The notes under the pieces were generated by a model. The model was not told the DNA's origin. It saw nothing but the letters and a program-made list of their open reading frames with translations, and did not search any database. From assembly GCA_946611835.1 (NCBI GenBank), contig CAMOEE010000033.1:1-15732 (forward strand): a DNA stretch of 15,732 nucleotides, in the 5' to 3' direction. The position numbers and the translations under genes are program-made. The DNA comes from an uncultured Treponema sp. Lineage in GTDB: Bacteria > Spirochaetota > Spirochaetia > Treponematales > Treponemataceae. Of this stretch, positions 1 through 6,184 are shown piece after piece; position 1 is the stretch's first letter, and every line of letters starts with the position of its first letter.

Positions 1-130
1 AAGAGTGCTTAAAATATAAAAAAACAGGGGCTTGACATAAAACATAGGAGTCTCGTCCGAAGCTGTGCTTCGGGCGCAGGAAGTTGTTTGCGAATGTCAG
101 CTCTTCCCAGCTTTGTGATGGTTTTGTCAT
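1..130 (-). pseudogene. 5' remnant of an Rpn/PD-(D/E)XK family nuclease gene
   Basis: Read on the minus strand from an ATG at 130, preceded by GAGAGG six bases upstream, the first 18 codons give MTKPSQSWEELTFANNFL. This is the characteristic opening of one Rpn (recombination-promoting nuclease / putative transposase) subfamily, which normally continues F-x-K-V-M-x-x-x-P-E. Here the family match stops at about base 77 and the frame goes on as unrelated residues. The break coincides with a small GC-rich hairpin (CCGAAGC/GCTTCGG, 57-73). The frame stays open to the left edge, so the rest of the gene cannot be judged. I read it as a truncated copy whose start region and leader survive. The alternative is a short unrelated ORF with a chance resemblance. 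The family call rests on remembered N-termini, not on a search. Confidence 0.5.
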
Positions 131-180
131 AAAGCACCTCTCATTAAATAAAATTCGAGAAAATTTGGCTTTCAAAATTC

Positions 181-420
181 TCTGTATATTAATTGGAAAA
201 ATTTCTTGGTTTTCGGCAGTTCGCAGGCAAAATTTTGAAAAAAATTCTCGCACATGGATGTGCGAACATGGGGGGAAGAGAGAATTTTCGGAACGAAAAT
301 TCTCGTACGAATCTGAAAATCCATGGAAGGATTTTCAGTTCGAAGTTTTCGGCAATGATTTTGAAAAAAAAAGTGAAAAAATCTTACATACGAATGTGCG
401 TACACGGTTGTGAGGAAATT
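181..420 (-). repeat. Hairpin-rich leader repeat, copy A
   Basis: Bases 249-354 match 1567-1672 over 106 ungapped positions with about 6 differences. A weaker match extends left to the shared CTCTGTATAT near 179. The block holds three consecutive hairpins: CGCACAT/ATGTGCG (249-264), an 11-bp stem at 280-290/294-304 with a GAA loop, and a 10-bp stem CTGAAAATCC/GGATTTTCAG (313-322/329-338). From about 347 to 420 the first part of the unit recurs in diverged form (TTTCGGCA, then GATTTTGAAAAA, then a degenerate palindrome). On the minus strand the block lies about 120 bases upstream of the truncated Rpn start at 130, the same relative place as copy B has to the intact gene. Confidence 0.8.
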
Positions 421-443
421 TTTAAGAATTATGTTTGGAATTC

Positions 444-489
444 AAAGAGCCCGTTCTTGCCAGGAATTCAAGTGGTAGCGGGCTCTTTT
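444..489 (-). terminator. Stem-loop terminator downstream of the Rpn gene
   Basis: AAAGAGCCCG (444-453) pairs perfectly with CGGGCTCTTT (479-488), giving a 10-bp GC-rich stem with a 25-base loop. It lies 34 bases beyond the stop codon of the minus-strand Rpn gene. The T-rich run after the stem is better on the plus strand (CTCTTTTGTTTT) and short on the minus strand, so it may act in both directions. No plus-strand gene ends here within the window. Confidence 0.6.
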
Positions 490-522
490 GTTTTGTGAGT
501 AAGCTAAATTTTAAACTGGAAA

Positions 523-1464
523 TTATTTTTTCTGAATCGATTCGGCTTCTTCTTTGAGTGCAAGCACCTGTTCCAGGGATAGTGAGCAGCCTTCTGAAAC
601 AGTTTCAGCATTTACGCCTAAAGCAAGCAAATTCCTTGCATTAGCAATTGCATTCCGCTGTGCACCACGAAGCTCACCTTCGGCCAGGCCTGAGGCATGT
701 CCCTTTGCAATGCCCCGCCGTTCTGCCGCAAGGAGGCCGCTGGTGTAGTCTCGCTTTCGGCCCTCAATCTGGCCCTGGATGATCCAGCGCCACTCGTCCA
801 TGTTTATTTTGCTGAGAGTCTTTTCTGCTGCCATGATTCCGTCCTCCTCTTTTACAAGTTCTGAGATTAAATCCTGTTTCTTGGGATTGTCCGCTTCTTT
901 AAGAAATTTACACCATTTGAGGACACTTGGCAAGTTTCTCGCTTCCTCACAGTTGTTTATTTCCGGCAGCTTGGGAAGTTCCATGAAGATGACATTGATT
1001 CGCTCGCTTAGTTTTGCCCCATCTGACTTATCGCACATGATGTAGTGGTGCACTGGATTCTTGTTCGATTTGTCAAATTTGAAATTAAGGACTGAAATCT
1101 GGTAGACCTGCGGGACTTCTCCCCAGTCGTCGCCCACATCGACAACCGAGCTTACAAGGCGGGCGGCGTAATATTCGGCCCTCTTCCCGTACTCGTAGCC
1201 CTCGTCCCGGCTCTGCATCTCAATCTGGGCCTTCTCGCCGTCATCGAAGGTGCAGTTGATGTCGTAGCTCACGCCTCGCTGCAGCTCGTAGTGGCGAGGC
1301 TCATCGTTCTTCACGACGGTGACGCTTTCCACCTTACGTCCGATTGCGGCCGAGAGAAAAGACTTTAGCGCCTTTCGAGAATCCTCGCTGTCCTGGGTGA
1401 ATATGGCCTTGAAGTTAGCGTCAAGGCGGGGATTCAGCATGCGGAATGGTTTTCTGTTTTCCAT
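523..1464 (-). CDS. Rpn family recombination-promoting nuclease / putative transposase (PD-(D/E)XK)
   Basis: Protein of 313 aa. The start at 1464 (MENRKPFRML) is chosen over an in-frame ATG at 1587 because GGAGAG sits four bases upstream and the extension would be encoded by the repeat leader. The opening 'LNPRLDANFKAIF' is typical of the Rpn/PD-(D/E)XK transposase family. The nuclease core is visible as D68 and, 14 residues on, E82-M-Q84 (an E-x-Q variant of E-x-K). The C-terminal quarter is the usual Gly/Ala/Glu-rich helical tail ending in an 'ARNLLALG' helix. Family members are thought to be DNA endonucleases that promote RecA-independent recombination (E. coli RpnA-E) and occur in multiple copies in treponemes. 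The gene looks full length and unbroken, is noticeably more GC-rich in its core than its AT-rich flanks, and stands alone with its own leader and terminator. Confidence 0.85.
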   Translation of the reverse strand: MENRKPFRMLNPRLDANFKAIFTQDSEDSRKALKSFLSAAIGRKVESVTVVKNDEPRHYELQRGVSYDINCTFDDGEKAQIEMQSRDEGYEYGKRAEYYAARLVSSVVDVGDDWGEVPQVYQISVLNFKFDKSNKNPVHHYIMCDKSDGAKLSERINVIFMELPKLPEINNCEEARNLPSVLKWCKFLKEADNPKKQDLISELVKEEDGIMAAEKTLSKINMDEWRWIIQGQIEGRKRDYTSGLLAAERRGIAKGHASGLAEGELRGAQRNAIANARNLLALGVNAETVSEGCSLSLEQVLALKEEAESIQKK

Positions 1465-1501
1465 AAAACTCTCCAAATATATATTTTTGAGGAAAATTCC
1501 T

Positions 1502-1672
1502 CTGTATATATATTTGAAAAAATTCTGTACTTTCGGCAGTGATTTTGAAAAAAAGTGAAAAAAATTCGCACATGGATGTGCGAACATGGGCGGAGGAGAG
1601 AATTTTCGGAACGAAAATTCTCGTACGAATCTGAAAATCCAAGGAAGGATTTTCAGTTCGAAAGTCTCGGCA
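1502..1672 (-). repeat. Hairpin-rich leader repeat, copy B, upstream of the intact Rpn gene
   Basis: This is the second copy of the block seen at 181-354. The hairpins are TTCGCACAT/ATGTGCGAA (1565-1584, nine-base arms around GG), an 11-bp stem at 1598-1608/1612-1622 with a GAA loop, and CTGAAAATCC/GGATTTTCAG (1631-1640/1647-1656). On the minus strand the block lies between 38 and 208 bases upstream of the Rpn ATG at 1464, so it probably forms the structured 5' leader of that mRNA. Six differences in 106 bases from copy A, none an indel, indicate recent duplication or homogenisation. Confidence 0.8.
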
Positions 1673-1754
1673 GTGCAGAGAGGAAAAATCCTTAAATTTT
1701 GGGGAAATTTGCAAAAAATATCTATTGTATTGGAGATAATGGAGTTTTTAGACG

Positions 1755-1861
1755 GTAAATGCTGCGCCCGCTATGGAGCTGCGCCGAAGGCGGCCACTGG
1801 AGCGAACGAATGAAATGAGTGAGTGAAGCGGCTGACCGTTAGGGAACAGCGGAACAGCGGT
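1755..1861. repeat. Low-complexity mosaic intergenic repeat
   Basis: A stretch between the Rpn leader and the IMP dehydrogenase promoter made of short repeated words: TGCTGCGCC and AGCTGCGCC, a GCCG-AAGG-CGGC mini hairpin, a degenerate four-base periodicity (GCGA ACGA ATGA .. AGTG AGTG AAGCGG), and AACAGCGG twice in tandem (1844-1859). Words such as GTTAGGGA and ACAGCGGAAC recur in the gap between the Fur gene and znuA (about 8000-8053). No convincing ORF or RNA gene was recognised in it. Confidence 0.45.
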
Positions 1862-1889
1862 TGTAGATTGACTGCGCTGGAATTTTCTA

Positions 1890-1919
1890 TTGAAATTCAG
1901 ACTTTGTTTTTGATATACT
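1890..1919 (+). promoter_or_regulatory. Sigma70-type promoter of the IMP dehydrogenase gene
   Basis: TTGAAA (1890-1895) and TATACT (1914-1919) are separated by 18 bases. Transcription would begin near 1926, leaving a leader of about 20 bases that contains AGGAGA (1935-1940) five bases before the ATG. There is no room for a riboswitch between promoter and start. Confidence 0.65.
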
Positions 1920-1945
1920 ATTTTAATTTTATTTAGGAGAAAATC

Positions 1946-3454
1946 ATGGCGTTTTATTTTTCTGAGCCGTCTCACACTTTTGGTGAGTACCTTTTGGTTC
2001 CGGGCTATTCTAGTGCGGAATGTATTCCTGACAATGTCAGCTTGCGTACACCGCTCGTTAAGTACAATAAAAAGGCCGGAGAGGTATCGCCAATTTCGAT
2101 GAACATCCCTATGGTTTCGGCTGTTATGCAGGCTGTTTCGGATGACAAAATGGCTATTGCGCTTGCTAAAGAAGGCGGAATCAGCTTTATTTATGGAAGC
2201 CAGTCAATTGAAGACCAGGCTGCGATGATTGCACGGGTCAAATCTTACAAGGCGGGCTTTGTCACTTCTGACTCAAATGTTCGCCCGGATCAGACTCTGG
2301 AAGATGTCATCGCTTTAAGCGCAAAAACAGGTCACTCAACTTGTGCCGTCACGGAAGACGGTTCTGCTCACGGTAAGCTAGTTGGTATCATCACTTCTAA
2401 GGATTTCCGTATTTCACACTGCAAACCAAATTCAAAGGTTTCTGAATACATGACTCCGCTCTCTGAAATGGTCACAGGTCAGGAAGGAATCACTTTGAGC
2501 GAGGCAAATGAGATTATCTGGGACAAAAAGGTCAACCAGCTTCCTGTGGTCGATAAAAACGGTAATCTTGTTTCTTTGATTTTCCGAAAAGACTACGCTA
2601 CTCACGAGACTAACCCGCTCGAGCTGCTCGATGCCCAGCACAGATATATTGTTGGTGCTGGTATCAACACCCGTGATTATATGGAGCGTGTTCCTAAGCT
2701 GCTTGAGGCCGGCGCCGATGTCTTCGTTCTTGACTCAAGCGAGGGTTACTCATACTGGCAGGAAAAGGCTCTCAAAGACATCCACGAAAAATTTGGTAAG
2801 GATGTAAAGGTCGGTGCAGGAAATGTCGTTGATGCTGATGGTTTCAACTTCCTTGCAGAAGCCGGCGCTGATTTCGTAAAGATTGGTATTGGCGGCGGTT
2901 CAATCTGTATCACTCGTGAGCAGAAGGGTATCGGCCGTGGTCAGGCTACTGCCACAATCGAAGTTGCAAAGGCCCGGGATGAATACTACAAAAAGACTGG
3001 TATTTACATTCCTATCTGTTCTGACGGCGGTATCGTTCAGGATTATCACATCACTCTGGCTCTGGCTATGGGCGCAGACTTCGTGATGTTGGGCCGTTAC
3101 TTCGCACGCTTCGACGAGTCTCCTTCAAACAAGCTCGTTATGAACGGAAACTATGTCAAAGAATACTGGGGTGAGGGTTCAAACAGAGCACGCAACTGGC
3201 AGCGATATGACCTGGGCGGCAAAAAATCAATGGCTTTTGAGGAAGGCGTTGATTCTTATGTTCCTTACGCAGGTCACTTGCATGACGGTGTCGGAATGAC
3301 TCTCCGCAAGGTTACTCACACGATGTGTAACTGCGGTGCTCTTTCAATTCCGGAGCTGCAGGAAAAGGCTAAGCTCACGCTTGTTTCTTCTGTATCAATC
3401 ACAGAGGGCGGCGCACATGATGTTATTGTTAAGAATACAAGTATGCAGAGCTAG
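1946..3454 (+). CDS. guaB: Inosine-5'-monophosphate dehydrogenase, Tritrichomonas foetus-like type
   Basis: Cytoplasmic enzyme of 502 aa that oxidises IMP to XMP with NAD+, the committed step of guanine nucleotide synthesis. The IMP/catalytic loop is IGGGSICITREQKGIG with nucleophile Cys321. The mobile flap carries the catalytic pair Arg420-Tyr421 in RARNWQRYDLGGK. The phosphate-binding stretch is CSDGGIVQDYHI (Asp360), and Asp263 fits the NAD-binding aspartate. A CBS-domain pair sits at about 105-225, inserted in the (beta/alpha)8 barrel. The distinctive words 'EPSHTFGEYLLVPG', 'REQKGIGRGQATA' and 'MCNCGALSIPELQ' match the T. foetus IMPDH, whose Cys319, Arg418 and Tyr419 are offset by two, rather than the common bacterial form with GPGSICTTR and a flap with little resemblance to this one. 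Good promoter and AGGAGA site; monocistronic, ending in a shared terminator. No other purine gene is adjacent. Confidence 0.93.
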   Translation: MAFYFSEPSHTFGEYLLVPGYSSAECIPDNVSLRTPLVKYNKKAGEVSPISMNIPMVSAVMQAVSDDKMAIALAKEGGISFIYGSQSIEDQAAMIARVKSYKAGFVTSDSNVRPDQTLEDVIALSAKTGHSTCAVTEDGSAHGKLVGIITSKDFRISHCKPNSKVSEYMTPLSEMVTGQEGITLSEANEIIWDKKVNQLPVVDKNGNLVSLIFRKDYATHETNPLELLDAQHRYIVGAGINTRDYMERVPKLLEAGADVFVLDSSEGYSYWQEKALKDIHEKFGKDVKVGAGNVVDADGFNFLAEAGADFVKIGIGGGSICITREQKGIGRGQATATIEVAKARDEYYKKTGIYIPICSDGGIVQDYHITLALAMGADFVMLGRYFARFDESPSNKLVMNGNYVKEYWGEGSNRARNWQRYDLGGKKSMAFEEGVDSYVPYAGHLHDGVGMTLRKVTHTMCNCGALSIPELQEKAKLTLVSSVSITEGGAHDVIVKNTSMQS

Positions 3455-3482
3455 TAAATTGAAAGTTGAAAACTGAAAACTG

Positions 3483-3519
3483 ACACAGGACATCGCTTCG
3501 CTTGTCCTGTGTTTTTTTT
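3483..3519. terminator. Bidirectional intrinsic terminator between convergent genes
   Basis: ACACAGGACA (3483-3492) pairs with TGTCCTGTGT (3503-3512) around a 10-base loop, followed by eight T residues (3512-3519). The T run reaches the stop codon of the minus-strand OmpA-family gene (3518-3520). It terminates the IMP dehydrogenase mRNA on the plus strand and probably the zinc/OmpA transcript on the minus strand. A short GAAAACT tandem lies just upstream of it (about 3469-3481). Confidence 0.88.
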
Positions 3520-4783
3520 ATTCCAGAATCGTGATTTCTACACGGCGGTTTTGAGCACGGCCCTCTGGGCTGGAATTATCCGCAATCGGGGTGTTGCCGC
3601 CGTAACCCTTGCAGATGAATTTGCCTGCATTTATTCCTCTTGCGGCGAGTTCATTTGCGATTCTTCTTGCCCTTTTCTCGGAAATTATTTGCTCACCATT
3701 GGGATTTCCGACGGCCGCAGAGTGTCCTTCAATCAAAAACTGGGAATTCGGAGCCAGCTTCAGGACTTCGGCTATTTCATCCAGGCGTTTGTTTTCGCTT
3801 GGAAGAATTTCATCGCTGTCAGGCTTGAATTTTATGTCTCGCACGGAAAGACGGATTCCAGCCGGAGTTTCTTCGAAGACCATGTTCTTTTCTGGGGCGG
3901 GGACGATTTCTGCAACTTTAACAGGATTTTCGGTCTTTTCGGCTGCCGGAGCGGCCTCGGCAATTCGGTTAAGTGCGAAAATCAGCTTCTGGCGGTCGAT
4001 TACAGGCGGATATTCGGTGAACATGGTGATGCGGCCTTTGAGATTGACTTGAGTTCCGTCGATGTAAGCAAAAGTTTCATCGACACTGTCGCTAATCAGG
4101 ATAGCTTCGCCGGTCGCTTCCCGGACTATTATATCTGCTTTGTGAGTGCCGCCGGCCTTTCTGAGGCTTGCGTCTCCACGGGGATCAGAGTCCATTCCAG
4201 CTCCGTTGTAATTTGTTGACCATGCGGCTTTAATTCTGAAAACCTTTTCGCCCTTGTATTCTTCTGAACCGGCAAAAGTATACTGAACGAAAATCGGCAT
4301 TCGTGTGAAGACTCCCTTGTTGAGAGGGTCCACGCTGCGCTCTGCCTTTGCCGTCCAGGAGTCACCGATATTTAATTTTTCTGTCGTGTATGAAGGGAAA
4401 CTTCGGAAAGTCGGATACCCCTTGTCTTTTATCATGGTCATCTGGCCATTCTGAGAAATCTTGAATACAGAAGGAATTGCATCGTGTACTCCGGCCATCG
4501 TTGCCTGTGAATTGCGCAGGGTCTCTTCCATTACGAAGAAATTTCCGTCGTACCAGCGGTCAAGTTTTGAAGTCTGCATACCTTCAGGAGGATTTGTGCG
4601 GCTTATGTATGAACGGACTTCCCGGCTTGTGAGGCCTGAATACTTTCCGTTCACATAACGGCGCAAGTCGGTGCGCTCAACGAGAGTGTAACCGGAATCA
4701 CCTGAATATGCGAGTTGAGTCTGAGAAAAAGCGAATCCAACAAAAATCAAAAAAAGTCCGATGATAAATGCAAGTTTCTTCAT
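3518..4783 (-). CDS. OmpA-family protein with unique N-terminal domain
   Basis: Protein of 421 aa, exported. Residues 1-20 form a signal peptide (MKK, then a hydrophobic core ending AFS before QT). Residues about 21-285 have no family I can name; the first part has a repeated 'Y.NGKYSGLTSREVRSY' style and the rest looks beta-rich. The last ~110 residues are an OmpA C-terminal peptidoglycan-associated domain: IKFKPDSDEILP, then EGHSAAVGNPNGEQIISEKRARRIANEL, and finally the conserved NRRVEI near the end. The canonical GHTD aspartate that contacts diaminopimelate is replaced (GHSA), while the second-site arginine is kept. This could suit a peptidoglycan with ornithine instead of diaminopimelate, as in treponemes (inference). 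No clear Shine-Dalgarno precedes the ATG. It lies 35 bases after the small lipoprotein gene and may be the last cistron of the zinc cluster. Confidence 0.85.
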   Translation of the reverse strand: MKKLAFIIGLFLIFVGFAFSQTQLAYSGDSGYTLVERTDLRRYVNGKYSGLTSREVRSYISRTNPPEGMQTSKLDRWYDGNFFVMEETLRNSQATMAGVHDAIPSVFKISQNGQMTMIKDKGYPTFRSFPSYTTEKLNIGDSWTAKAERSVDPLNKGVFTRMPIFVQYTFAGSEEYKGEKVFRIKAAWSTNYNGAGMDSDPRGDASLRKAGGTHKADIIVREATGEAILISDSVDETFAYIDGTQVNLKGRITMFTEYPPVIDRQKLIFALNRIAEAAPAAEKTENPVKVAEIVPAPEKNMVFEETPAGIRLSVRDIKFKPDSDEILPSENKRLDEIAEVLKLAPNSQFLIEGHSAAVGNPNGEQIISEKRARRIANELAARGINAGKFICKGYGGNTPIADNSSPEGRAQNRRVEITILE

Positions 4784-4818
4784 GCAGATATTATCGGCAG
4801 AAAATACACCGGCTCAAA

Positions 4819-5343
4819 TTACAGTTGCACAGAATCGGCTTTTACATAGTTGTAGAAGATTTCGCCGGGAAGCATTTCGCAGGTGTATTTTCCAGTGACT
4901 GTGATGATATCGCCCTCTTTAGGTTCCTTTCCGCCAAAGTCATAGTGGAACTCGATGCCCTGTTTGCAGCAGGCCAGTGCGTCAGAAATGATTACGGCGT
5001 AAGTTTTTCCCCCGGCGATGGAAGAGCTTGGATAGCTAACGAAATTCCCGCGCATTCTGATGACTTTGTTCGCAAAGGTATCGGGGTCAATCATCATCTG
5101 GAAGACGGAAGCGTAAACTAAATCGGAATTCATCTCGGAAAGGTCGAAATCGATTTTACTGCCGTCGGGAGCGACACTTGATTTTGGAGAAGTTGAGGCA
5201 TTCTGGGCGGCGGACTGCTCCTCGATTGAGACAGCGTTCTCAGGAATGGCGAAACTTGTTTCAACGGCGGGCTTTTGTTTGCAGGAAGTAAACAAGAACC
5301 ACAGATTACACAGATTTACACAGATTAAAAGTATCTTTTTCAT
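4819..5343 (-). CDS. Small lipoprotein with OB-fold-like domain, last tightly linked zinc-operon gene
   Basis: Protein of 174 aa. The start at 5343 (MKKILL) is preferred over the in-frame ATG at 5388, which lies inside znuB, because AGGAGC stands just upstream and a lipoprotein signal follows directly. The lipobox is FTSC with lipidated Cys21; the hydrophobic core is encoded by a repeat (see 5297-5330). After a Ser/Ala/Pro-rich linker (22-60), a compact domain at about 75-174 runs FANKVIRMRGNFVS.., then VIISDALACCKQGIEF.., EGDIITVTGKY. This strand pattern with a CC (125-126) resembles the C-terminal OB-like domain of the DUF1980/TIGR03943 (YcgQ-like) proteins, which are often found near metal transporters. 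Its start is one base after the znuB stop, so it is translationally tied to the zinc transporter and may be an accessory metal-handling protein. The function is not established. Confidence 0.75.
   Translation of the reverse strand: MKKILLICVNLCNLWFLFTSCKQKPAVETSFAIPENAVSIEEQSAAQNASTSPKSSVAPDGSKIDFDLSEMNSDLVYASVFQMMIDPDTFANKVIRMRGNFVSYPSSSIAGGKTYAVIISDALACCKQGIEFHYDFGGKEPKEGDIITVTGKYTCEMLPGEIFYNYVKADSVQL
5297..5330 (-). repeat. ATCTGTG-type repeat encoding a lipoprotein signal peptide (copy 1)
   Basis: On the minus strand this 34-base unit (three ATCTGTG-like words, ending in TGTGGTT) encodes LLICVNLCNLWF, the hydrophobic core of the small lipoprotein's signal peptide. It differs at one base from the unit at 7935-7968, which does the same for ZnuA. 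Confidence 0.85.
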
Positions 5344-5344
5344 A

Positions 5345-6184
5345 TTAGCTCCTGACTTTTCCAACGATGTAAAAGCCCAGAAATGCAATCAGGTCTGCGG
5401 CTACGATTGTTGAACCGACCGGGGTACCGGCAGGGACTGAAATCAGAAGGCCTGCAAGCGCACATGTGACGCTGACAATTACCGAGCAGATTGTGACACT
5501 CTTGAAACTTTTGAAGACCCGCATTGCCGAAAGTGCCGGGAAAATTACAAGGGCTGAAATCAAAAGCGAGCCGACAAGGTTCATTGCGAGGACGATAATC
5601 ACTGCGATAATGATTGCGATTACGAGATTATAGACGCTTGCGTGAGTTCCGACAGCCTGGGCAAAGGCCTCATCGAATGTGACTGCGAAAATTTTATTAT
5701 AAAAGATGAAAAAAGCCGCAATCACTGCGATTGAAAGGCCGACACAAAGCCAGACTTCGCCACGGGTGAGGGTAAGAATTGAATAGGAGCCGAAAAGCGT
5801 TGAGCAGACATCTCCCGAAAGATTATTTGACGGCTTGAAAATGTTCATTATGAGATAACCCAGGGCGAGGGAAGCAACGGAAATCATTGCGACGGCGGCA
5901 TCTCCCTGGATTTTGGTGTTTTTCCCTGTCCTAAGGAGGAGAATCGCCGCAATCACTGTGACTGGAAGGACCAGATACATATTGTTCGAAAGATTCACAA
6001 CGGCTGCTATCGACATAGCCCCGAAAGCGACATGGCTGAGTCCGTCACCGATAAAGCTGAAGCGTTTGAGGACAAGAGTAACCCCCAGCAAAGAAGAGCA
6101 GAGCGCAACCAGAATTCCGACGATGAAAGCCCGCTGAACAAAGGGAAAATTGAGATGAAATGTATTAATTATCTCCTGTAACAT
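5345..6184 (-). CDS. znuB: Zinc ABC transporter permease, ABC-3 family
   Basis: Integral inner-membrane protein of 279 aa with about eight hydrophobic helices. The opening is typical of ABC-3 (ZnuB/TroC/MntB) permeases: FVQRAFIVGILVALCSSLLG followed by LVLKRFSFIGDGLSHVAFGA, the region that couples to the ATPase. Later segments include VLAMNLVGSLLISALVIFPAL, the signature near the translocation path, and a final helix pair around SVPAGTPVGSTIV. It would form the homodimeric channel taking Zn2+ (possibly Mn2+) from ZnuA into the cytoplasm. The ATG immediately follows the stop codon of znuC with no spacing, and its own stop is one base before the next gene. This implies translational coupling through the operon. 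Confidence 0.93.
   Translation of the reverse strand: MLQEIINTFHLNFPFVQRAFIVGILVALCSSLLGVTLVLKRFSFIGDGLSHVAFGAMSIAAVVNLSNNMYLVLPVTVIAAILLLRTGKNTKIQGDAAVAMISVASLALGYLIMNIFKPSNNLSGDVCSTLFGSYSILTLTRGEVWLCVGLSIAVIAAFFIFYNKIFAVTFDEAFAQAVGTHASVYNLVIAIIIAVIIVLAMNLVGSLLISALVIFPALSAMRVFKSFKSVTICSVIVSVTCALAGLLISVPAGTPVGSTIVAADLIAFLGFYIVGKVRS

Noticed and set aside
172..405. Minus-strand ORF overlapping leader copy A, sharing RTENPS(M/L)DFQIRTRIFVPK with an ORF over copy B
   Set aside because: The similarity follows automatically from two nearly identical DNA repeats without indels. The ORFs have no good ribosome-binding site, are rich in Phe/Lys from AT-rich DNA, and run across palindromes; a leader peptide is possible but unsupported.
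444..489. Possible riboswitch or tRNA-like element in the long loop of the 444-489 stem
   Set aside because: Only the outer 10-bp stem is convincing; the loop lacks any conserved fold I recognise and the position fits a terminator.
84..498. Plus-strand ORFs across the left repeat region
   Set aside because: They translate hairpin repeats antisense to the leader and the truncated Rpn gene, have no recognisable domain and end within the terminator stem.
1700..1945. Possible riboswitch (purine or guanine) upstream of the IMP dehydrogenase gene
   Set aside because: The promoter at 1890-1919 leaves only about 20 bases of leader, and no purine-riboswitch core or terminator/anti-terminator pair is present.
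3509..4365. Long ORFs overlapping the OmpA-family gene in other frames, including a 236-codon plus-strand one
   Set aside because: They are antisense or out-of-frame shadows of a gene with a clear signal peptide and OmpA domain; the longest also starts inside the terminator.
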